Source: Ideonella margarita
Lineage (GTDB): Bacteria > Pseudomonadota > Gammaproteobacteria > Burkholderiales > Burkholderiaceae_C
NCBI RefSeq assembly: GCF_038066635.1
Contig: NZ_JBBUTI010000003.1
Coordinates: 124,001 to 188,000 of the forward strand
Direction: 5' to 3'
DNA: 64,000 nt
Below the pieces are notes generated by a model. It saw only the letters and a list, made by a program, of their open reading frames with translations. It did not search any database and was not told where the DNA came from. The translations under genes were made by a program, and so were the position numbers. Below are positions 35,420-43,726 of this stretch, in pieces (the stretch's first letter is position 1; each line of letters opens with the position of its first letter).

Positions 35420-36886
35420 ATGTCCGCCCGAGAAACCCGCCCGGAAACCGACACCGATGCACCGTCCGCCGGCGCCAGCAGCCCCCGCGGCGGCCTGGAC
35501 CGCAGCGCCGCGCAGACGCTGACCGACCAGATCGCGAGTCAGTTCACCGAGCACATCCGGCAGCGCCTGCTGGCCCCCGGCGCCAAACTGCCCTCGGTGC
35601 GCGAATGCGCCCGCCGCCAGGGCGTGAGCCCACACACGGTGGTGGCCGCCTACGACCAGCTGCTGGCGCAAGGGCTGGTGGAAGCCCGCCGCCAGCGCGG
35701 CTTCTTCGTGCGTGAGCAGCGCCAGTCGGCACAGCCGCATGCGGCGGCGGCCGTGGCCTCGGTGCCGCCGGTGGACGCCACGGCGCTGATCCGCGGGATG
35801 TTCCACGGGCTGTCTGACAAGCCGGCGCCGGGCCTGGGCACCCTGCCGGCCGATTGGCTCGACCTGCCGATGCTGGCCAGCGCGCTGCGCCGGGTGCTGG
35901 CCCAGGGCGATCCGATGATCTCGCTGCAATACGGCCACCCGGCCGGTGACCGGCGGCTGCGTGAAGCGCTGTGCGTGAAGCTCGCCGACTTTGGCGTGCG
36001 GGCCCAGGCCGCGCAGATCATCACCGCCACCGGCGCCACGCACGCGCTCGACATCATCTCGCGCACCCTGCTGAAGCCCGGTGATGCGGTGCTGGTGGAC
36101 GAGCCCGCCTGGGCGGTGGAATACGCGCGCCTGACGCAACTCGGCGTGCGCCTGCTGCCCGTGCCACGCGGCGCCGACGGCCCCGACCTGACCGTGATGG
36201 CCACCCTGGCCCGCGAGCACCAGCCGCGCATGTACGTGACCGTGCCGGTGCTGCACAACCCGACCGGCGGCTCACTCAACCTGTCGACGGCGCACCAGAT
36301 CCTCAAGCTCGCCGAGCAGCATGATTTCTGGCTGGTGGAAGACGACACCTATGCCCACCTGGCGCCGGCTCACCTGCCCCGCATGGCAGCACTCGATGGC
36401 CTGCAGCGCACGCTGTATGTGTCGGGCTTCTCGAAGATCCTCACGCCCAGCTGGCGCGTGGGCTACCTGGCCGTGCCGGAGCGGCTGGTGGAGCGGCTGG
36501 TCGACACCAAACTGCTGTCGACCCTCACCACCCCGGCGGTGCTGGAGCAGGCCGTGGCCATTTGCCTGGAGCAAGGCAGCCTGCGGCGCCATGCCGAGCG
36601 CGTCACCACCCGGCTGGACGCGGCGCGGCACCGCACCGTGCAACTGGCGCAGCAGCACGGCTGCCGGTTTGTCACACCGCCGCAAGGGCTGTTCGGCTGG
36701 GTCGAGACCGGCGTCAATACCGAGGTGATGGCGCAGCTGATGCACGACGAGGGCTGGCTGCTGGCCCCCGGCCATCTGTTCCATGCCACGCGCCGCACGG
36801 GCACGCTGATGCGCATCAACTTCGCCACCAGCCAGGACGCCCGTTTCTGGCGGGATTTTGATCGGCTGCGCGCGTCGGTGCGTTAA
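35420..36886 (+). CDS. MocR family transcriptional regulator (GntR HTH + aminotransferase domain)
   Basis: The 488-residue protein has a GntR winged helix (residues about 35-105: QIASQFTEHIRQRLLAPGAKLPSVRECARR and SPHTVVAAYDQLLAQGLVEARR), a linker, and a class I aminotransferase-like domain with TVPVLHNPTGGSL and the PLP-lysine motif YVSGFSKILTPSWRVGYL. Such MocR regulators bind PLP and respond to an amine or amino acid. It is divergent from the LysE-EamA-racemase-aminotransferase run, which it most probably controls. The ATG at 35420 is the first start after the promoter region; a long upstream open frame on this strand is antisense shadow. Confidence 0.92.
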   Translation: MSARETRPETDTDAPSAGASSPRGGLDRSAAQTLTDQIASQFTEHIRQRLLAPGAKLPSVRECARRQGVSPHTVVAAYDQLLAQGLVEARRQRGFFVREQRQSAQPHAAAAVASVPPVDATALIRGMFHGLSDKPAPGLGTLPADWLDLPMLASALRRVLAQGDPMISLQYGHPAGDRRLREALCVKLADFGVRAQAAQIITATGATHALDIISRTLLKPGDAVLVDEPAWAVEYARLTQLGVRLLPVPRGADGPDLTVMATLAREHQPRMYVTVPVLHNPTGGSLNLSTAHQILKLAEQHDFWLVEDDTYAHLAPAHLPRMAALDGLQRTLYVSGFSKILTPSWRVGYLAVPERLVERLVDTKLLSTLTTPAVLEQAVAICLEQGSLRRHAERVTTRLDAARHRTVQLAQQHGCRFVTPPQGLFGWVETGVNTEVMAQLMHDEGWLLAPGHLFHATRRTGTLMRINFATSQDARFWRDFDRLRASVR

Positions 36887-36902
36887 AGCAGGTTCGCTGA
36901 AC

Positions 36903-38072
36903 TCAGCGAGACAAGCCCGCAGCGCTGGTGGAAATCCAGCCCAGGCCGCGCGCATGCAGGCTCTGCACATACAGCCGGTCCGGCGTTTCGCTCACCGCCG
37001 TGGTCTCGGGGTAGCGGCCGGAAATGTCCTGCAGGTCCAGCAGCACCTGGCCTTGTTCGTTGAACGCGAACACGTGGCCGTAGGCCTTCGGAATGGGCCA
37101 GAGGGCACGCGGCAGGCGCAGCGTCACCTCGCGCAGCCACGGCGTGCCCGCCATACGGTCGATCACCGGGTTGCGCGGCTTGGTCAGGCCCACCCAGATG
37201 CGGCCATCGCGGCCCCGCATCAGGTTGTCCGGGTAGCCAGGCAGGCTGTCGATCAGCACCTTGGCCTGGCTCGGGGTGGCGCCGGCTTTGGTGTCGAGAT
37301 CAACACTCGCCAGATCAAGGTTGCTGGCATCGGTGCTCACGCGCCAGATGCGGTAGCGGCCGGTCTCGGCCACCAGCAGCTGCTGCTCGTCCTGGCTCAG
37401 CACCACACCGTTGGCGAAGCTCAGTCCGTGAGCCACCACCCGGCTCTGCCCGGTGCGCAGATCATGTTCGATGATGCGGCCGGTGGCGCTTTGCTCCAGG
37501 ATATCGAGCACGCTGGCCTCGAAGGTGCCGCCCCAATCCTTCGGTGCGAAGCGGGTGGACGCATCACTGAGGTACACCTTGCCGGCGCTTGACACCACCA
37601 CGGCGTCGGCATACCGGATGGGGCTGTCGCCCACGCGGTCGGCAAGCACCGTCACCTCGCCCTGCCGGGTGATGCGCAGCAGGCCGCGCACCGCATCGGC
37701 GGCGATCATGGTCCAGTCGCCATCGGGCTTGCGCTCGAAGTCGAAGCCCAGCACCCGGCCGCCGCTGTTGGCAAACACCGTCTGCCCGCTGCCATCCGGT
37801 GCCATGCGCAAGACCTTGCCGCTGAGCACCGCGGCGTACAAGGCGCCATCGGGGCCGATGGCGATGTGCTCGGGGCCTTCTTCACCGTGCAGGTCGATCA
37901 CCTGCAGCCCGGCCAGGCGCTGGTTGGCGGCATGCACGCCGGTGTAGCCGCTGTCGCCGGGCGCCGTCCAGGCCACGGCACGCACCGGCACCGGCCACAG
38001 CAGCAGGTAGGCCGCCAGCAGCAGCACGGCCAGACACAGCGAGAGGAACAAGGTACGCCAGAAACGTCGCAT
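36903..38072 (-). CDS. Membrane-anchored SMP-30/strictosidine-synthase-like beta-propeller protein
   Basis: The 389-residue protein has an N-terminal membrane anchor (LFLSLCLAVLLLAAYLLLW, residues 8-26) and a six-bladed beta-propeller similar to strictosidine synthase/SMP-30 lactonases and to APMAP. Blade motifs include EGPEHIAIGPDGALYAAVLSGK, YADAVVVSSAGKVYLSDAS and FANGVVLSQDEQQLLVAETGRYRIWRV. The lactone or ester substrate is unknown. The body should face the periplasm. It is the last gene after the decarboxylase, 4 bp downstream on the same strand. Confidence 0.8.
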   Translation of the reverse strand: MRRFWRTLFLSLCLAVLLLAAYLLLWPVPVRAVAWTAPGDSGYTGVHAANQRLAGLQVIDLHGEEGPEHIAIGPDGALYAAVLSGKVLRMAPDGSGQTVFANSGGRVLGFDFERKPDGDWTMIAADAVRGLLRITRQGEVTVLADRVGDSPIRYADAVVVSSAGKVYLSDASTRFAPKDWGGTFEASVLDILEQSATGRIIEHDLRTGQSRVVAHGLSFANGVVLSQDEQQLLVAETGRYRIWRVSTDASNLDLASVDLDTKAGATPSQAKVLIDSLPGYPDNLMRGRDGRIWVGLTKPRNPVIDRMAGTPWLREVTLRLPRALWPIPKAYGHVFAFNEQGQVLLDLQDISGRYPETTAVSETPDRLYVQSLHARGLGWISTSAAGLSR

Positions 38073-38076
38073 GGCT

Positions 38077-40050
38077 TCAGCGCTCCGGCAGCGCGGCGCG
38101 CTCGTCGTCGCTCAGCACCCGCAGGCGCCACTCGCCGTCCATCTGCGCCAGGCCGTGCAGATCGATCGAGCGCTGGGTCTGCAGCAGCCGCACCAGGTAG
38201 GCCACCACCGCGGGCTCGATCACCTGACCCGGCACCAGCACCGGAATGCCCGGCGGGTACGGCACGATCTGGTCGCAGCACACGCGGCCATTCAAGGCCG
38301 CATTCGGCTGGCCCTGCTCGTCGAGCAGCGGCATGCGCACGCCGGCTTCATAAAACGCATCACGCGGCAGGCAGGCCAGCGCCGTGAAGCGCGGTGCCTC
38401 GGGCATGCGGCCGTAGGTGAGTGGCGGCCGACGGTCTTTGGCCAGACGCAGCATCGAATCAAACAGCCGGCTGACCTTGCTGCGCGTGGTGCCGATGGTC
38501 AGCAGCAGCGTCAACGTGTTGTGCGTGTTCTTCTCGACCTGGATGTTGTAGCGGTTGATCAGCTCGTCGCGCAGCTCGTCAGCCGACCAGCCGCTGGCCG
38601 AGATGTCGATGGTGAGCTTGGTCGGGTCCAGGCGAATGCCGTCGTCCTTCACTTCCTCGGGCAGCATGTCGGCCAGCGACAGCACACGGAACGCACCGGT
38701 GGCGTTGATCTTCTCGCGCAGCTCGTGGGCGAATTTCAGCGAGCGGTCGAGCAGGCGGTAGCCCTCCATCACGGCCTGCTTGCGGGCCACGTCGAGGCTG
38801 GCGATCAGCGTGTACTGCGGGCTGGTCGACGCGTGCATGTTGAAGTTCTCGCGGAACAGATGCTCGTCGAAGGCCGGGTCGTTCACATGGATCATGCTGG
38901 CCTGCGAAAACGCCGACAGCACCTTGTGGGTGCTCTGGGTGACGTAGTCGGCGCCGCACTCCAGGGCGGTCGGCCGCAGCTCGGGGTGGAAGCGGGCGTG
39001 GCCGTACCAGGCCTCGTCGACGATCACCTTGATGCCGGCGGCGTGGGCCTCGCGGATGATGGGCGCGAGGTCGTAACGGAAGCCGTCGTAGGTGCAGCTG
39101 GTGAGGATCAGCACCTTGGCATCGGCGTTGGCGGCGATGGCCGCGCGGATGGTGGCCAGCGGCACCGGCCCGAAGATGCCGTATTGCCGGTTCACGGACG
39201 AATCGAGGTACACCGGCCGCGCGCCCGACAGGATCACGCCGTGATGCACCGACTTGTGGCAGTTGCGGTCGAGCAGCAGCTTGTCGCCCGGCGCTAGTAG
39301 GGTCTGGAAGATGACCTTGTTCGACGTGCTGGTGCCGTTGGTGGCGAAGTAGGTCTTGCGGGCACCGAAGGCCTTGGCGGCCAGCCGCTGGCTCTGCGCA
39401 ATGACGCCCGTGGGGTGCAGCAGCGAATCAAGCATCGGCACGCTGCACGACAGGTCGGCGCGCAGCATTTCCTCGCCGACGAAGTCGTAGAAATCGCCCA
39501 CCCACGGGCTGCCCTTGAAGCTGTCGCCACCGGCGTGGCCGGGCGTGTGCCAGCTGTCCTTGGCCTGGGCCACATAGGCGCGCAGCGCGTCGTGGAACGG
39601 GGTTTGTGCCTTCTCGGCCACCTCGGCCGCGAGGATGCGGAACCAGCCGGAAAAATCGTGTTCGTTGCGGAAGAAGTAGCCGTCCACCGCGTCGCTGGCG
39701 AGCTGTTCCACCAGCAGCTTGTCGCTGTCGTCTTCCAGCAGCATGTAGACCGAGAGCTCGGGCCGCGCGTCGATGATGCGCTGGGCCAGGATGACGGCGG
39801 GCGCGCCCTGCCCCTCCGGCCCGGACGGGCCGTGGTCGATCAGCACCACCTGCAGATCAACGCCGCTGGCAGGGGTGGCCAGCACCATGTCGAGGGCGCT
39901 CTGGTCACACGGGCAGCCAACAGCCTGCAGGCCATGCGGGTTGTCGCCCGAAGCCTCGCGCTTGTGCGCGGCGGCGTTCAGTCCGTCGGTGACTTGCTGG
40001 CGAAAATTCGCATCGGCGCTGATGACCAGCACCTGGGTCGCCGGTTTCAT
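38077..40050 (-). CDS. Orn/Lys/Arg decarboxylase family protein (fold type I, biodegradative class)
   Basis: The 657-residue protein has an N-terminal receiver-like wing domain (TQVLVISADANFRQQV and on, residues 1-135), then a PLP domain with FATNGTSTSNKVIFQTLLAPGD, IVDEAWYGHARFHP and the PLP-lysine motif STHKVLSAFSQASMIH, and a C-terminal domain ending LPER. This is the layout of biodegradative ornithine, lysine and arginine decarboxylases, which consume a proton to make a polyamine and help in acid stress. Which amino acid it uses cannot be read from sequence alone. ATG 40050 is preferred to GTG 40059 because AGGAG sits 8 bp before the ATG and overlaps the GTG. Confidence 0.9.
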   Translation of the reverse strand: MKPATQVLVISADANFRQQVTDGLNAAAHKREASGDNPHGLQAVGCPCDQSALDMVLATPASGVDLQVVLIDHGPSGPEGQGAPAVILAQRIIDARPELSVYMLLEDDSDKLLVEQLASDAVDGYFFRNEHDFSGWFRILAAEVAEKAQTPFHDALRAYVAQAKDSWHTPGHAGGDSFKGSPWVGDFYDFVGEEMLRADLSCSVPMLDSLLHPTGVIAQSQRLAAKAFGARKTYFATNGTSTSNKVIFQTLLAPGDKLLLDRNCHKSVHHGVILSGARPVYLDSSVNRQYGIFGPVPLATIRAAIAANADAKVLILTSCTYDGFRYDLAPIIREAHAAGIKVIVDEAWYGHARFHPELRPTALECGADYVTQSTHKVLSAFSQASMIHVNDPAFDEHLFRENFNMHASTSPQYTLIASLDVARKQAVMEGYRLLDRSLKFAHELREKINATGAFRVLSLADMLPEEVKDDGIRLDPTKLTIDISASGWSADELRDELINRYNIQVEKNTHNTLTLLLTIGTTRSKVSRLFDSMLRLAKDRRPPLTYGRMPEAPRFTALACLPRDAFYEAGVRMPLLDEQGQPNAALNGRVCCDQIVPYPPGIPVLVPGQVIEPAVVAYLVRLLQTQRSIDLHGLAQMDGEWRLRVLSDDERAALPER

Positions 40051-40198
40051 GGCGCTCACTCCTGATGGTTGTGTTCTTCAGGCCGTGCCCGCTTGTGGCG
40101 CGCACGGCTTGTTCATGCAGGCAGTGTAGGCAAGGTGCGTGCCGCCCCCGGGCAGGGTTGACGCGGGGTGTGGGGTTCCGCCTGAGGCGGCGAGGCCT

Positions 40199-41254
40199 TC
40201 AGCCGCGGCGCGGAGGCAGCACCCGGGTGCCGCCGATGGGCAGCACGAACACGGCATCGTCCGACACGTTCTGCGCAGCGCGCAGCCGCTGCAGCTCACG
40301 CGGGGGCTCGTCGAGCGGCTCATCGGTGAGCGCGAACGTGCCCCAGTGCACGCCCAGGCTGCGCTGGGCGCCGAGGTCGTGGTGGATGCGCAGGGCCTCT
40401 TCCACGTTCACATGCTGCGGCGCCATGAACCAGCGGGGCTCGTAGGCGCCGATGGGCAGCAGCGCGATGTCAAAGCCGCCGGCCTGCTGACGCTCAGCGA
40501 AGCGGGCCTTGAGCGCAGCGAACTCCCGCGAGTACGCCGTGTCACCCGCGAAGAACAAGTGGCAATCAGGCGCGAACATCGCAAAGCCGCCCCAGAGCGT
40601 GGCCATGCGGTCGGCGATGCCGCGCGCCGACCAGTGCTGTGCGGGCACCAGCATCACCTCACTCTGGCGGCCGCAGGCGCTGTCCACCATCACCGACTGC
40701 CACCAGTCGAGCTCGTCGACCGTGTGGATGCCCAGCTTGGCGAACCAGGCTTTCAGGCCCAGCGGCACCACGAAGCGCGGCGGGCCACCGGCTTGTGCGG
40801 CCAGCGCACGCACCGAGGGCGCGCACAGATGGTCATAGTGGTTGTGCGACACCATCACCACGTCGATGTGCGGCAGCTGCGCCAGCGACAAACCCGGTGG
40901 CTGTTCACGCCGCGGGCCGACAAACGACACCGGCGAGGCGCGCTCGGCAAAGATCGGATCGGTCAGCACATTCAGCCCGCCCAGCTGGGCCAGCACGGTG
41001 GCATGGCCCACCCAGGTGACGGCCGGCACCATGGCCGCACCGGCGGTGGCATTGGCGTGCAGCCAGGCCAGGTCAGGCGGCACCTGGGGAATGGGCGCCT
41101 GCGGCGGCTTGGGCAGGCCCTCGGCACGCGCATTCCAGCGCCAGCGCAGCACGTCCGCCAGCGACTTCACCTCGAACGGCGCGGCCACGTTGCGAAACCC
41201 ATCGGCCGTGTGGTGCGGCTGGTCAGGTTGGAAGTGCGGGTTGCGGCGTGCCAC
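40199..41254 (-). CDS. MBL-fold metal-dependent hydrolase (NAPE-PLD/UlaG-like)
   Basis: The 351-residue protein has the metallo-beta-lactamase motif SHNHYDHL near residue 130 and further ligands in AQHWSARG and FFAGDTAYS, followed by GAYEPRWFMAPQHVN. The N-terminal 70 residues and the VTWVGHATVLAQLGGLNVLTDPIFAERASP segment match the NAPE-hydrolysing phospholipase D-like MBL group. Substrate is unknown. A GTG start at 41254 is chosen: GGAG six bases upstream, and family members start near RRNPHF. Confidence 0.85.
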   Translation of the reverse strand: MARRNPHFQPDQPHHTADGFRNVAAPFEVKSLADVLRWRWNARAEGLPKPPQAPIPQVPPDLAWLHANATAGAAMVPAVTWVGHATVLAQLGGLNVLTDPIFAERASPVSFVGPRREQPPGLSLAQLPHIDVVMVSHNHYDHLCAPSVRALAAQAGGPPRFVVPLGLKAWFAKLGIHTVDELDWWQSVMVDSACGRQSEVMLVPAQHWSARGIADRMATLWGGFAMFAPDCHLFFAGDTAYSREFAALKARFAERQQAGGFDIALLPIGAYEPRWFMAPQHVNVEEALRIHHDLGAQRSLGVHWGTFALTDEPLDEPPRELQRLRAAQNVSDDAVFVLPIGGTRVLPPRRG

Positions 41255-41274
41255 GGGGGTCTCCGGAAGGGGGC

Positions 41275-42210
41275 TCAATGGCCAGCGAAGCGGGCCAGCA
41301 TGCGGATGGAGCTCCACAGCAGCAAGGCGCCCACGGCCACCAGGGCCAGCGTGGCAATCACGATGCTCATCACGCTGCCGGCTTCAGGCCGCGGGCCGTA
41401 GTCGTTGTCATCGGGGTTACCCGGCCAGAGCATCAGCACCAGGGTCATGATGGTGCCCACGGTGGGCACCACGCTGAGCACGGCCCACCAGCCGGTGAGG
41501 TTCAGGTCGTGCAGGCGCAGCACGTTCAGGCGGATGCTGAGGAACAGGTACGCCACCGCCGAGATCAGAAACACCAGGCCCGACACGATGCCGATCGAAC
41601 GCAGGGCAACGGTCAGGATGGCCAGAAAGACCACCATCATCCAGAGGCTGCTTGACGCGGCACGCAGGCGGCCCACGCGGCCCTCCATGCTGGTGCCGAA
41701 CAACGCAGGCTCATCCTCATGGGCCCAGCTGCGGAAATCGCGCGGGGGCGGTGCATGGCGCGTGCTGCCAAAACCCTGGCGGGTTGGCGGCGCGTCCATG
41801 TCGCCGCGGGCCTCGGCTTTGGTGCCCGCATCGAACTGGGGCGCGGGTGCGGGCTCAGGCAGGCGGGGTGCGGCGGGCTCTGGCTCTGACGGCGGCATGG
41901 CCGCCACGGCCATTGGCACCAGGCTCAAGCCGGCAGGCGCGGGTGTGGCCGCAACGGGGGCGGCTGGCGCCGCTGCAGCAACGTCCTCCTCCATGCTCAG
42001 CTGCGCACCCAGCGCCGCAAAGCGTTGCACCCACTGCTGCGCCTTCTGCAGGTCCAGCCCGCGCTTGATGACGGCGCGCCGGCCGCTGAACAAGGCACCG
42101 AGCCGCGCCTCATCGAGCTGGAGTTGCGCGCCCAGCGCCGCACGCACGGCGGCGGGCTCGAAGCCTGGCAGCACGCCGGCTGCATAGACGAGGTGGTAGG
42201 TGGTGCTCAT
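41275..42210 (-). CDS. DUF805 membrane protein with an extra N-terminal cytoplasmic domain
   Basis: The 311-residue protein has three parts. Residues 1-75 form a small alpha/beta domain (YHLVYAAGVLPGFEPAAVRAALGAQL, IKRGLDLQKAQQWVQRFAALGAQ) that resembles the short domain found at the front of some Burkholderiales membrane proteins. Residues about 76-165 are Ala/Pro-rich and disordered. Residues about 190-310 are a DUF805-type four-helix membrane region with SIRLNVLRLHDLNLTGWWAVL, the RLHD-N-tGWW signature. Function is unknown. It lies just downstream of trpS on the same strand. Confidence 0.75.
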   Translation of the reverse strand: MSTTYHLVYAAGVLPGFEPAAVRAALGAQLQLDEARLGALFSGRRAVIKRGLDLQKAQQWVQRFAALGAQLSMEEDVAAAAPAAPVAATPAPAGLSLVPMAVAAMPPSEPEPAAPRLPEPAPAPQFDAGTKAEARGDMDAPPTRQGFGSTRHAPPPRDFRSWAHEDEPALFGTSMEGRVGRLRAASSSLWMMVVFLAILTVALRSIGIVSGLVFLISAVAYLFLSIRLNVLRLHDLNLTGWWAVLSVVPTVGTIMTLVLMLWPGNPDDNDYGPRPEAGSVMSIVIATLALVAVGALLLWSSIRMLARFAGH

Positions 42211-42271
42211 GAGGTGTGCGTGGACTGGCCCGCCACCGGGGCCTGCACCCCCGTGGCGAGGCGGGTGCGGA

Positions 42272-43627
42272 TCAGGTGTTGGAAGCGCTCGACGCGTTCT
42301 TGTCGGCTGCGTCAGCGGCCTCAGCCGCGGCAGCCAGCAGCGCTGCCAGCGCATGGGCCACATCGTCTTCGCTCACGCCATCACCGCGCTGCACGGGGGC
42401 GCCGGCCAGCGCAGCGGCGCCGTCGGTCTTGAGCTTCTTCACCCATTCACCGGCATCCCTGCCGCCGGCAAAGGCACTGCTCTGCAGCAGCACGCGGCCA
42501 TCGGCGGCGCTGAGCTTGAAGTAGAACTGGCCGTCGGCTTCGCGGTATTGCTTGAACACGGCGAGCGCCGGCTTGGCGCGCGCCACCGGGGCGGTTGACG
42601 CCGCCAGTGGCTGGAAGGTGCGCAGGCCTACGGCATGGCGCAGGCGCGCCAGCAGCGGCGCGGCTTCGGCACGGGCACGGGCAGCGCCGGCCTGCAACGT
42701 GGCCTCGATCTCTTCCGGGTGCGCCATCAAGGCGTCGTAGCGCTCGCGCATCGGGCCGATCTGGCCGTTGATCTGGTCAAACAGGCGCTGCTTGGCATCG
42801 CCCCAGCCCAGGCCGGCACGCAGCTCGTCGCGGAAGGCCGCGCGCTGCGCCGGCGTGGCAAACGCATCAAAGATGCTGACCAGGTGCGAGCCGTCCGGGT
42901 CCTTGGGCTCACCGGGGAGCTTGCTGTCTGTGACGATGCGGGCGATGGCCTCGCGCAGGGCCTTCTCGCCGCCTTCGAACAAGGGAATGACGTTGTCATA
43001 GCTCTTGCTCATCTTGCGGCCATCCAGGCCAGGCAAGAGCTCCATCTCGGCTTCAACCTCGGCCTCGGGCAGCACGAAGAAATCTTCGCCACGGCCGAAC
43101 AGGTGGTTGAAGCGCTGGGCCACATCACGCGCCATCTCGATGTGCTGGACTTGGTCCTTGCCCACCGGCACGCGGTGCGCGTTGAACATCAGGATGTCAG
43201 CGGCCATCAGGATCGGGTAGCTGTACAGGCCCATCGTGATGCCGGCGTCCGGGTCTTCGCCGGCGGCCACGTTGGCGTCCACCGCGCCCTTGTAGGCGTG
43301 TGCGCGGTTCATCTGGCCCTTGGAGGTGACGCAGGTCAGCAACCAGGTCAGCTCCGGAATTTCAGGCACGTCGCTCTGGCGGTAGAACACGACCCGCGCG
43401 GTGTCGAGGCCGGCAGCCAGCCAGGTGGCGGCGATCTGCAGGCGCGAGGCTTCGATGCGGGCCGGGTCGTCGCACTTGATGAGCGCGTGGTAATCGGCCA
43501 TGAAGAAGAAGCTGTCGACGCCGGGCTCGCGGCTGGCGGCGATGGCCGGCCGCAAGGCGCCGACGTAATTGCCCAGGTGCAGGGTGCCGGTGGTGGTGAT
43601 GCCGGTCAGGACGCGGGTGGAGGCCAT
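42272..43627 (-). CDS. trpS: Tryptophanyl-tRNA synthetase with C-terminal DUF1508-like extension
   Basis: The 451-residue enzyme charges tRNA-Trp with tryptophan. The class I motifs are TGTLHLGNY (residues 14-21, HIGH region) and KMSKS (205-209). The standard TrpS core ends near residue 335, as in the roughly 335-residue E. coli enzyme. An extra C-terminal stretch follows; residues about 354-402 (VFKQYREADGQFYFKLSAAD, VLLQSSAFAG) look like a DUF1508/YegP domain, and the last 40 residues are Ala/Asp-rich. I infer that the added domain could bind RNA or aid folding, but its job is unknown. The ATG at 43627 begins the conserved STRVLTGITTTG sequence. Confidence 0.93.
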   Translation of the reverse strand: MASTRVLTGITTTGTLHLGNYVGALRPAIAASREPGVDSFFFMADYHALIKCDDPARIEASRLQIAATWLAAGLDTARVVFYRQSDVPEIPELTWLLTCVTSKGQMNRAHAYKGAVDANVAAGEDPDAGITMGLYSYPILMAADILMFNAHRVPVGKDQVQHIEMARDVAQRFNHLFGRGEDFFVLPEAEVEAEMELLPGLDGRKMSKSYDNVIPLFEGGEKALREAIARIVTDSKLPGEPKDPDGSHLVSIFDAFATPAQRAAFRDELRAGLGWGDAKQRLFDQINGQIGPMRERYDALMAHPEEIEATLQAGAARARAEAAPLLARLRHAVGLRTFQPLAASTAPVARAKPALAVFKQYREADGQFYFKLSAADGRVLLQSSAFAGGRDAGEWVKKLKTDGAAALAGAPVQRGDGVSEDDVAHALAALLAAAAEAADAADKNASSASNT

Positions 43628-43726
43628 GGTGCGCAGAAGGATCAGGAGTGACAACGAGGGGAGCAGCCGCAGCCGCTCCGCAAGCCGTGATTGTGGCTGG
43701 CTTTGCCGCCAGGGCGCCACGCAGGC

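Noticed and set aside
40051..40059. GTG start for the Orn/Lys/Arg decarboxylase
   Set aside because: The ribosome-binding site AGGAG overlaps this codon; the ATG at 40050 is spaced correctly.
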